A stretch of 5,057 bases of DNA, from assembly GCA_009930445.1 (NCBI GenBank), contig RZYD01000203.1, positions 1 through 5,057 of the forward strand. The letters run 5' to 3'. A program made the translations under genes and the position numbers. The stretch is from Bacteroidia bacterium (lineage in GTDB: Bacteria > Bacteroidota > Bacteroidia > Bacteroidales > BM520). Below, piece after piece: positions 1 through 5,057 of this stretch (the first letter of the stretch is position 1; every line of letters starts with the position of its first letter). The notes beneath the pieces were generated by a model. It was not told the origin of the DNA, did no database searches, and was given only the letters and a program-made list of their open reading frames with translations.

Positions 1-240
1 ATTTGGGTTGCTGTTTTTTTGCGGCGAAACAATATCATCTTCAATCAGCACCAGAGAGAAATAATAGTCGTCATCCTCCGGATTAAAAACACGCAAATTA
101 TAGGTAATTGAAGTCGTGCCATGGGTTTCATCATATTCCGATTCGAGTGCGATTTCTGCGGGGGCATCTTCCTGAAGAAGTGCTTCAATGGCTCCTTGCC
201 ATTGGTCTTTCCCCATAATAAGAGCACTTCCGCATGGGCG
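1..240 (-). pseudogene. Continuation of the Omp28-related gene beyond the in-frame stop, cut by the window edge
   Basis: Reading on in the same frame after the TGA gives 80 uninterrupted codons to base 1. They start RPCGSALIMGKDQWQGAIEA, continue through an acidic region (EDAPAEIALESEYDETHG) and a beta-strand-like segment (SITYNLRVFNPEDDDYYF), and end in SLVLIEDDIVSPQKN. The pattern fits the middle of Omp28-related proteins, where a GMVNR-like stretch, a conserved Trp and an immunoglobulin-like strand region follow the thioredoxin-like part. Without the stop, at least 202 codons of one gene are visible, and the true end lies outside the window. There is no frameshift: codons 1-121 and these 80 are in one phase. 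The piece has no signal peptide or start of its own, so it is unlikely to be a separate gene. Whether the whole is a real pseudogene, a sequencing error or a recoded gene cannot be decided here. Confidence 0.7.
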
Positions 241-606
241 TCAGCTAACCATCCCAGAGGGGTTGGCGGTGACGCCGAAATAGTCATTGATGGCTGTTCC
301 GGCGGCGGTACGGTAATCGGCGGTTAATTCACCCAGTGGCATGGCAAAAAAACCGGCATGCACCGAGATTACCAGCAGCTGTTCGCCGTACAAGGTTTTA
401 AGATCATTTAACAGTAAAGCCGCTTCCGGACAATTGACACAAGCATGGCCCGTAAATTCCTCCAACAGAATCACCCGCTTGCCTGTTTCGCCTCCACCAC
501 CTTCAACCGGGCCTTTATTAATCAGATAAGGAGCCTCTATTTTGTCGCATCCGGTAAAAAGTACCATTAATAATACCATAACAAAACCTATATTGTTAAT
601 CTTCAT
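241..606 (-). CDS. Omp28-related lipoprotein, thioredoxin-like; translated part ends at an in-frame TGA
   Basis: This is the 5' part (121 residues) of an Omp28-related envelope lipoprotein. Residues 1-20 form a lipoprotein signal: a hydrophobic stretch ending in LFTGC, with Cys20 as the likely lipidated residue. A Gly-rich linker follows (about 33-40). Next comes the thioredoxin-like start, VILLEEFTGHACVNCPEA, in which Cys56 and Cys59 form a CxxC pair, then LLVISVHAGFFA and the family-typical segment FGVTANPSGMV. The ATG at 604-606 lies 11 bases after the stop of the upstream DUF6029 gene and is preceded by an A-rich stretch (AGAATAAAAGT), as expected for Bacteroidota. It is therefore the third gene of the operon. 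Translation should stop at TGA 241-243, yet the frame stays open to the window edge, so the product as written lacks most of the domain. The family call is from recognised motifs, not a search; I am fairly sure of it. The biochemical role of the family is not well established. Confidence 0.85.
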   Translation of the reverse strand: MKINNIGFVMVLLMVLFTGCDKIEAPYLINKGPVEGGGGETGKRVILLEEFTGHACVNCPEAALLLNDLKTLYGEQLLVISVHAGFFAMPLGELTADYRTAAGTAINDYFGVTANPSGMVS

Positions 607-617
607 ACTTTTATTCT

Positions 618-2324
618 TTAGAAACTACTTGTAATTGCTATGGATAAGCCGGAAGAAGCAGGCACCTGCCGGCATACGCCTCCGACACAAACAATCCCTT
701 CGCGCTGACGCCCGTAAGCGACAGCTATCCTTGTGGTATTTAAAAGATATCCCGCAGCGACATTAAAATAATGGGTTCGCGATCCGGGATCTGTATTTCC
801 GTAATTATATTCATCAGCAACAGAAATAAAATACTTTGGTGCGATGGTATATTCCAATCCCATAGAGGCCCAGTTTCCCTTATCCTGACGGGTAAAAAGC
901 GTCTGCGCCTCCAACCGGAGGGAATGCAGTGATGATAATTTATAGGTTATATCTGCAACTCCGATGTGCGAATAAATTTTTCCGTATTCATTGTGATGCC
1001 CTTCAATGATATCTTTGTCATATACCTGATTCAGATAGATAAATACGCCTTTGAGGTCTTTCGTAAATTTTTTGGAAACTTTCACACTGAATTCCCGGAA
1101 GAATAACGTCCCCCCCGGGGCCGGAAAATCACTGGTATATCCATACGTACCCGATTGGCCTATCGCTATTCCCTCAGCCACAGGTTGTTTGTCGATATCG
1201 AACACAAACGCACTGTTTAGCGCAATATTCATCCCATACTTTCCTCCCAGTGCCGATTTTTTGGGCAGGGTGTACACCACATCCCCCTCAAATGCATATT
1301 CCCCGTTTAGCTGGGTAGCATACGGATACATATTGGCCAGACTGTAATGATGGGCTTTGGTTAATGGCGGGATGAAATTGATGTCTAACACATTTGCATC
1401 TTCAGTCATTTTTGATTTGAAACTCATATTATCTATGCGTTTTGCGGCCAAAATAATACCCAGACCCTTTTGGGAATAGCTCAGGGTTGAAAACAATGCT
1501 TGCCCCGGCCGATAAATAAAATTATTGTACTGCGACGGGTTATTCATTTTATAGGCATACTCTGTAAGAAAATTAATTCCACGGTGGCTGATGTTCAACC
1601 GACCGGCAAAGGCAGCTACATTTCGTGGCAGTTTATACTGGAAAATGCTATCGTTGATCAGGGTCGTTTTGGTGGTAAGTTTTTCATATTTACTCACCAT
1701 ACTTCCGCCAAGAATAATCTGGGTCTGTTTTTCTTTCAGAAAAGGAAAGATATCATTCAGATAGAATTCGCCATCAGCCCCACGAACAATTCCGCGGTTT
1801 CCGTCGGAGAATTTCTCCCAGTAGTACCGTTGTGACCCTACCACGCCTTTTATGGTGACACCCGGTGCAGGGTTCAGCTTCACGCGGAGCCCATTCAACG
1901 AATTATCATATCCAAGGTTCCACTCCTGATAGGTGCGTAATATCAGGCCATTACCAAACTGCTCATAAAAATTACCTGCAGTGACTTCGATCCAATCTTT
2001 TTGATATTTTACAAAATAATAAGGAATGCCCTGGCCTTCGTGTTGTGGTTCAAAACCCAACATGGGCAACAGATAGGCTTCATAGCGTAAACCGGCGGTG
2101 AAATCGTGGTTCGTGTACAGGAGATCCAAAAAACCATTCATTCCCACCCTTTTCCCTGCCAGCGAAGAATCGTTCATTCCCAGGATGTTGTCGTTGGCGT
2201 AATATTGCATATCGGTTTGAAAGCTGCCGTGAATCTGTCCTCCGGAAAGGGGATTTTGTGCCGAAAGGAAGCTGGAATTAAACAATAACAGCAAGGCTGT
2301 GATAATTATTATTCTTGCGCTCAT
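618..2324 (-). CDS. DUF6029 family outer-membrane beta-barrel protein
   Basis: This 568-residue protein matches what I know of the DUF6029 family, which is restricted to Bacteroidota and has no settled function. A signal peptide covers about residues 1-22 (hydrophobic core, then SFLSA before Gln23). The mature part is rich in short alternating strands with many Tyr, Phe and Gly. The best-conserved block is about residues 117-147, GNFYEQFGNGLILRTYQEWN followed by LGYDNSLNGLR. The chain ends in SIAITSSF, and a terminal Phe on the last strand is typical of proteins inserted by the BAM machinery; I therefore infer an outer-membrane barrel. The only two cysteines, Cys546 and Cys551 (CVGGVC), lie just before the last strand. 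The ATG is 16 bases after the stop of the TlpA-like gene, and the TAA is 11 bases before the Omp28-related gene. No internal promoter or Shine-Dalgarno sequence is seen, which supports one operon. Substrate or partner is unknown. Confidence 0.85.
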   Translation of the reverse strand: MSARIIIITALLLLFNSSFLSAQNPLSGGQIHGSFQTDMQYYANDNILGMNDSSLAGKRVGMNGFLDLLYTNHDFTAGLRYEAYLLPMLGFEPQHEGQGIPYYFVKYQKDWIEVTAGNFYEQFGNGLILRTYQEWNLGYDNSLNGLRVKLNPAPGVTIKGVVGSQRYYWEKFSDGNRGIVRGADGEFYLNDIFPFLKEKQTQIILGGSMVSKYEKLTTKTTLINDSIFQYKLPRNVAAFAGRLNISHRGINFLTEYAYKMNNPSQYNNFIYRPGQALFSTLSYSQKGLGIILAAKRIDNMSFKSKMTEDANVLDINFIPPLTKAHHYSLANMYPYATQLNGEYAFEGDVVYTLPKKSALGGKYGMNIALNSAFVFDIDKQPVAEGIAIGQSGTYGYTSDFPAPGGTLFFREFSVKVSKKFTKDLKGVFIYLNQVYDKDIIEGHHNEYGKIYSHIGVADITYKLSSLHSLRLEAQTLFTRQDKGNWASMGLEYTIAPKYFISVADEYNYGNTDPGSRTHYFNVAAGYLLNTTRIAVAYGRQREGIVCVGGVCRQVPASSGLSIAITSSF

Positions 2325-2340
2325 GGTTTGTTGATCAGAA

Positions 2341-2868
2341 TTAATGGGTGTTGTCCGGTTTTTCTCCGCTGGCTACTTTTCGTACTTTCTCAATTAGTTC
2401 CAATTCTGATCCTTCGGAGAAAGAGGTATGCTGCCAGACAATATTTCCCTTCCCATCCAGCAGGAAGGTATGAGGAATCATATTCACGTTCATTGCCTTT
2501 TTGAATTCCTGGTTTTTATCCAGAAGGATTTCAAATTCCCATCCATTGCCGTTGGCAGTTGGCCCTACCTTAGCGCTCGAACGGCTATCGTCAACCGACA
2601 CCGCATAAAGGGTTACGCCGGTTTCTTCCACCCATTCGTCGTATACTTCGGCAATTGTATTCAACTCTTTGATACACGGTTTGCACCAAAGTGCCCAGAA
2701 GCTGATAATCACAGGATTTCCGTCGTTTTCGATAGCGCTGGTATTAAAAGGTTCACCGTAAATGGTAGTCAGATCGATAGATGGCAATCTGTGCTGCACA
2801 TCGGATTCCTGTGCCTGGAGACCAGCCACAATTACTAGGGAAAAGACAAAAGTGACAATACGTTTCAT
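2341..2868 (-). CDS. TlpA-family thiol-disulfide oxidoreductase, secreted
   Basis: This is a 175-residue thioredoxin-fold protein of the TlpA/ResA type, which exchanges disulfides on exported proteins outside the cytoplasm. Residues 1 to about 19 are a signal peptide (MKR, hydrophobic core, GLQA, then Gln20). I see no lipobox, so a soluble periplasmic protein is likely. The fold starts with LPSIDLTTIYGEPFN. The active site is FWALWCKPC with Cys62 and Cys65, and these are the only cysteines. AVSVDDSRSS and the cis-proline segment MIPHTFLLDGKGNIVW (Pro132) complete the family pattern. The length is normal for a one-domain member. It is the first gene of a three-gene operon; its TAA lies 16 bases before the DUF6029 start. 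Upstream is a strong terminator, so it should need its own promoter, but I find no good TTTG / TAnnTTTG match there. The exact redox direction (reductase or oxidase) cannot be read from the sequence. Confidence 0.92.
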   Translation of the reverse strand: MKRIVTFVFSLVIVAGLQAQESDVQHRLPSIDLTTIYGEPFNTSAIENDGNPVIISFWALWCKPCIKELNTIAEVYDEWVEETGVTLYAVSVDDSRSSAKVGPTANGNGWEFEILLDKNQEFKKAMNVNMIPHTFLLDGKGNIVWQHTSFSEGSELELIEKVRKVASGEKPDNTH

Positions 2869-2911
2869 ACATCAAAATAATTAAAATTAATTTCGGATAA
2901 ATGTTTTAAAC

Positions 2912-2937
2912 AAAAGCGAAGTAGCTGCTTCGCTTTT
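2912..2937 (-). terminator. Rho-independent terminator after the acyl-CoA ligase transcript
   Basis: A perfect 10-base inverted repeat (AAAAGCGAAG at 2912-2921 and CTTCGCTTTT at 2928-2937) encloses a 6-base loop. Read on the minus strand, the stem ends in CTTCGCTTTT followed by GTTTAAAA, a T-rich tail. It lies between the ligase and the TlpA-like gene, both on the minus strand, and so separates two transcription units. The stem is symmetrical with A/T runs on both sides, so it could work in either direction, but no plus-strand gene is present to need it. It begins 22 bases after the stop of the possible small ORF at 2960-3034. Confidence 0.75.
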
Positions 2938-2959
2938 ATGAAAATTTTGTTAAATAGAT

Positions 2960-3034
2960 TCACTCCACATGAACAAGACAAGCCGGACATTTGAAAGGTT
3001 CCGGTGTAGTCACAAATTTCGGTCCGAAATCCAT
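2960..3034 (-). CDS. Possible 24-residue peptide with a CPAC motif
   Basis: An ATG-started reading frame encodes MDFGPKFVTTPEPFKCPACL followed by VHVE and a TGA stop. It has a CxxC pair (Cys16 and Cys19) preceded by FK, as in small zinc- or iron-binding knuckles, though one CxxC alone cannot form a full site. The ATG is preceded by an A/T-rich stretch (GAAAAAAAATCTATTTTA) like other starts in this window. The frame sits between the ligase stop (33 bases away) and the terminator at 2912-2937, so it would be on the ligase transcript. It is also in phase with the ligase: readthrough of the ligase TAA would add 12 codons counting the stop and then this peptide. I do not recognise it. It may be a real microprotein or simply untranslated 3' sequence; at this length chance is a serious alternative. 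Confidence 0.25.
   Translation of the reverse strand: MDFGPKFVTTPEPFKCPACLVHVE
3016..3030. repeat. 15-base near-palindrome, ATTTCGG-T-CCGAAAT
   Basis: Two perfect 7-base arms (3016-3022 and 3024-3030) flank a single base. The spacer is too short for a full hairpin, so a dimeric protein-binding site would be the more natural reading if it is functional. The half-site AATTTCGG occurs again at 2889-2896, between the terminator and the TlpA-like start. The site falls inside the possible small ORF and downstream of the ligase, an unusual place for an operator. A chance origin is quite possible. Confidence 0.2.
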
Positions 3035-3067
3035 TAAAATAGATTTTTTTTCGGTGTAAAAACAGAA

Positions 3068-4969
3068 TTATAACCGGGCTCTCATAATTGTTTTGTTTTT
3101 TTCATTATGAACAGGTTTCCCTTCGGGTGTATACAGATATGCAATCAGATCGCGGTAATGGGTGGTGATTTTTCCTCTGACCATTTTCATGGTCGAATTC
3201 ATAAAGCCATTTTCCTGGGAAAACCCTTCCGGTAATACACCGAGAGCAACCGGCAGCCATCGGTCGGAAAACAGGGATTCATGGCGCCCTCCGGCAAGAT
3301 AAGGATCAATTTCCTCCTTCAACAGTTGTAATGCGATATCCACGCCGCGTATGGAATTGGGTGTGACGCCACGTTTTGAAACCATGCTTTTTAATGCATC
3401 GAAATTTGGATATACCAAGGCAACCGTATACGGTTTTTGATCGTTGTATAACATAATATCCTGAATCAGCGATGCGTGCTGAACCAGCGTTTCCTCAATT
3501 CCTTCAGGACTATATTTTTCTCCGTCGTTGCTGATTAACAGGCTTTTAAAACGACCGAGCACAAAAAGGAACCCTTCCTTATCCATATACCCCAGATCAC
3601 CGGTATACAACCAACCGTCGCTGATTACCTCGTTGGTAGCCTGTTGATTTTTCCAGTAGCCCACCATAACATTTTCACCACGTATGGCAATTTCACCCTT
3701 TTCACCCACCGGGAGTTCCTTTCGGTCGTTGTCGACAATTTTTAACTCCATGGGGGTAACCAGTACACCACTGGAGCCCAGTTTATGTTTATGCAAGGCA
3801 TTGGAGCTGATCACCGGAGAGGCTTCCGAGAGGCCGTACCCCTGCATCATAGGGATACCCAGGGCATAATAGAAACGTTGCAGGGCAATATCCAGTAAAG
3901 CTCCGCCTCCGATGAAAAACTTCAGATTTCCCCCAAAGAAATTTCTTATTTTACTGAAAACCAGTTTGTCATACATCCATACCAATGGCTTCAGCAAGAG
4001 GCTGATTCCCGTGCCTTTGTTATATCCTTCTTTATTGTAGGCATAGGCCACTTTTAAGCCGCTCCACAACAACCAGGAAGTAAGTTTTCCTTTTTCATTC
4101 ACCCCGTTTACAATACTCTTTTTGAAGGTCTTGGCTAACGCCGGAACACTCATCAGCAGGTCGGGTTTAATCGCCTGAATGCTGTAGGTAATATTCCGTA
4201 AAAGTTCATTGGAAGTTTTGCCGAGTTTGATAAAACCTACACCGGCTCCTTTTCGCATAAAAGCATAGAACCCGGCCGTGTGGGCAAAACTGTGATCAAG
4301 AGGCAGCAGGATTAAGGTACGATAGGTTGGCGGAATGTCCATCAGCGTATAACTCTGGTAAACATTGGCATAATAGTTCAGATGGCTTAATATAATGCCT
4401 TTGGGGTCGGCCGTTGTACCGGAGGTATAGCAAATATTGGCATAATCGTTTTCTTGTACTTCGGATATTCTTTTATCCAGAGAGTCCTGCAGGGTGTGAT
4501 GCACCTCTTTTCCGCTTTCATACAAGGCGCTGTAATTCATCTCAAAAGGAAGTGGGTTCTCTACCTCATCAAAGACAATCATTTTTATTGCCTCTGGTAA
4601 CTGATCCATAACGGCACGAATTTTAGGCGCATGTATTCCACTGGCAAAAATATATTTTACCCCGGCGTGTTTCAACCGAAACATCACTTCCAGCTCAGTC
4701 AGTTTAACCGATAACGGAACATTGACCGCTCCACAGGATAATATGGCCAGTTCAGAAATAATCCATTGATTTCTGCCTTCACTTAAGATAGCCAGCCTGT
4801 CGCCTTTTTCAACCCCAAGATCCAGCAAGGCACAGGCAAGTATATTTACCTGTGTGGCTGTTTCAGCATACGTGGTTTCATAATACCCTTGCCCTTTATC
4901 TTCCAGTAAAAAAGTGTTACTATGAAAAAGGTCAACGCTTTCTTTAAACAGAGTTGGAATTGTTCTCAT
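3068..4969 (-). CDS. AMP-forming long-chain fatty acid--CoA ligase (COG1022 type)
   Basis: This adenylate-forming enzyme activates a fatty acid with ATP to an acyl-adenylate and then forms the CoA thioester; it acts in the cytoplasm or at the inner membrane. Numbered from the start chosen here (633 residues), the motifs in order are: P-loop YTSGTTADPKG 181-191, PLDHSFAHTAG near 223-233, IGGGALLD 353-360, A5 motif QGYGLSEASP 376-385, the ATP-ribose site YTGDLGYMDKEGF 455-467, the hinge region GRFKSLLISNDGEKYSPEGIE 472-492, and a C-terminal STMKMVRGKI whose Lys595 is the likely catalytic lysine. Length and motifs are complete. The frame extends upstream to an ATG at 5023, but I choose the ATG at 4967-4969. 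The protein then starts MRTIPTLFKESVDLF as relatives do, and a good promoter -7 box lies at 4986-4993, downstream of the longer start. Other AMP-binding ligases cannot be excluded for the exact acyl chain. It seems to be transcribed alone. Confidence 0.92.
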   Translation of the reverse strand: MRTIPTLFKESVDLFHSNTFLLEDKGQGYYETTYAETATQVNILACALLDLGVEKGDRLAILSEGRNQWIISELAILSCGAVNVPLSVKLTELEVMFRLKHAGVKYIFASGIHAPKIRAVMDQLPEAIKMIVFDEVENPLPFEMNYSALYESGKEVHHTLQDSLDKRISEVQENDYANICYTSGTTADPKGIILSHLNYYANVYQSYTLMDIPPTYRTLILLPLDHSFAHTAGFYAFMRKGAGVGFIKLGKTSNELLRNITYSIQAIKPDLLMSVPALAKTFKKSIVNGVNEKGKLTSWLLWSGLKVAYAYNKEGYNKGTGISLLLKPLVWMYDKLVFSKIRNFFGGNLKFFIGGGALLDIALQRFYYALGIPMMQGYGLSEASPVISSNALHKHKLGSSGVLVTPMELKIVDNDRKELPVGEKGEIAIRGENVMVGYWKNQQATNEVISDGWLYTGDLGYMDKEGFLFVLGRFKSLLISNDGEKYSPEGIEETLVQHASLIQDIMLYNDQKPYTVALVYPNFDALKSMVSKRGVTPNSIRGVDIALQLLKEEIDPYLAGGRHESLFSDRWLPVALGVLPEGFSQENGFMNSTMKMVRGKITTHYRDLIAYLYTPEGKPVHNEKNKTIMRARL

Positions 4970-4985
4970 ATTGTGGAATTTTGTC

Positions 4986-5019
4986 CAAATATATAAAAAA
5001 AAGATTGTGATAAAACAAA
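4986..5019 (-). promoter_or_regulatory. Bacteroidota-type promoter for the acyl-CoA ligase
   Basis: On the minus strand a perfect TAnnTTTG -7 element (TATATTTG, 4993 to 4986) is preceded by a TTTG -33 element (5019 to 5016) with 22 bases between them. This is within or just over the spacing reported for Bacteroides and Flavobacterium promoters. Transcription would begin around 4979-4983, giving a leader of about 10-14 bases before the ATG at 4969 with no Shine-Dalgarno sequence. A second TTTG at 5024 to 5021 is too far away to be preferred. Confidence 0.6.
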
Positions 5020-5056
5020 ACAAAAGGGAAGCCTCAGGTATTTCACCCTCCCTCCC
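5012..5056 (-). terminator. Possible terminator of a gene beyond the right edge
   Basis: On the minus strand GGGAGG (5056 to 5051) can pair with CTTCCC (5031 to 5026), six pairs including one G-T. A smaller inner stem (GGGT with ACCT, the outermost of its four pairs a G-T) closes a five-base loop. The hairpin is followed directly by TTTTGTTTTGTTTT (5025 to 5012). This suits a Rho-independent terminator for a minus-strand gene that starts outside the window. The T-rich tail overlaps the -33 region of the ligase promoter, so the run of T may partly belong to that. The stem is short and imperfect and the left arm touches the edge of the window. Confidence 0.4.
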
Positions 5057-5057
5057 C

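Noticed and set aside
205..207. Re-initiation at the ATG within LIMGKDQW after the stop
   Set aside because: The product would lack the signal peptide and the CxxC part, and no start context stands out.
241..243. TGA as a sense codon through a changed genetic code
   Set aside because: The two long genes contain no TGA in frame and use TGG for Trp. A lineage with reassigned TGA would show it many times.
45..287. Minus-strand 80-residue frame overlapping the TGA region
   Set aside because: It is in another phase from the Omp28-related gene. The true phase stays open on both sides of the TGA and gives family-like protein, so this frame is a shadow and the break is not a frameshift.
1051..1835. 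Plus-strand open frames of 98 and 111 residues at 1051-1347 and 1500-1835
   Set aside because: Both are antisense to the DUF6029 gene, with composition expected of a reversed coding strand and no family resemblance.
2428..2838. Plus-strand 136-residue open frame
   Set aside because: It is antisense to the well-supported TlpA-like gene with its WCKPC site, has no recognisable domain and no start signals.
2873..2914. TTTG at 2914-2911 with TTATTTTG at 2880-2873 as a promoter for the TlpA operon
   Set aside because: The spacing is 30 bases, well over the usual 19-23, the -7 element is mismatched, and the -33 element overlaps the tail of the terminator.

Overview
The window looks like chromosome from a member of the Bacteroidota, probably a Bacteroidales/Marinilabiliales-type organism. 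The reasons are the protein families (Omp28-related lipoprotein, DUF6029 outer-membrane protein, a TlpA-type thioredoxin, a COG1022-type acyl-CoA ligase), A-rich translation starts without Shine-Dalgarno sequences, and a TTTG / TAnnTTTG promoter. All genes I accept lie on the minus strand, so in transcription order the window reads from right (5057) to left (1).

Right part (about 5057 to 2912): a possible terminator hairpin for a gene beyond the right edge, then a Bacteroidota-type promoter, then a 633-residue AMP-forming long-chain fatty acid--CoA ligase starting at 4969. Its stop at 3068 is followed by a 130-base stretch. That stretch holds a possible 24-residue peptide with a CPAC motif, a 15-base near-palindrome and, at 2912-2937, a strong hairpin with a T-rich tail that should end the transcript.

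Left part (2868 to 1): three tightly packed genes, apparently one operon (gaps of 16 and 11 bases). They are a secreted TlpA-like thiol-disulfide oxidoreductase (WCKPC), a 568-residue DUF6029 outer-membrane beta-barrel candidate, and an Omp28-related lipoprotein with a thioredoxin-like CVNC motif. The last gene is broken by an in-frame TGA at 241-243. The same reading frame stays open and family-like from 240 to the left edge, so this is a point nonsense change (or sequencing error, or recoding) and not a frameshift.

The three operon products each carry one closely spaced cysteine pair (CKPC, C-VGGV-C, CVNC), and in the barrel protein these are the only two cysteines. I infer an envelope thiol/disulfide function in which the TlpA protein may act on the barrel and the lipoprotein. 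This is a hypothesis from sequence and context only. I see no mobile element, CRISPR array, tRNA or rRNA.
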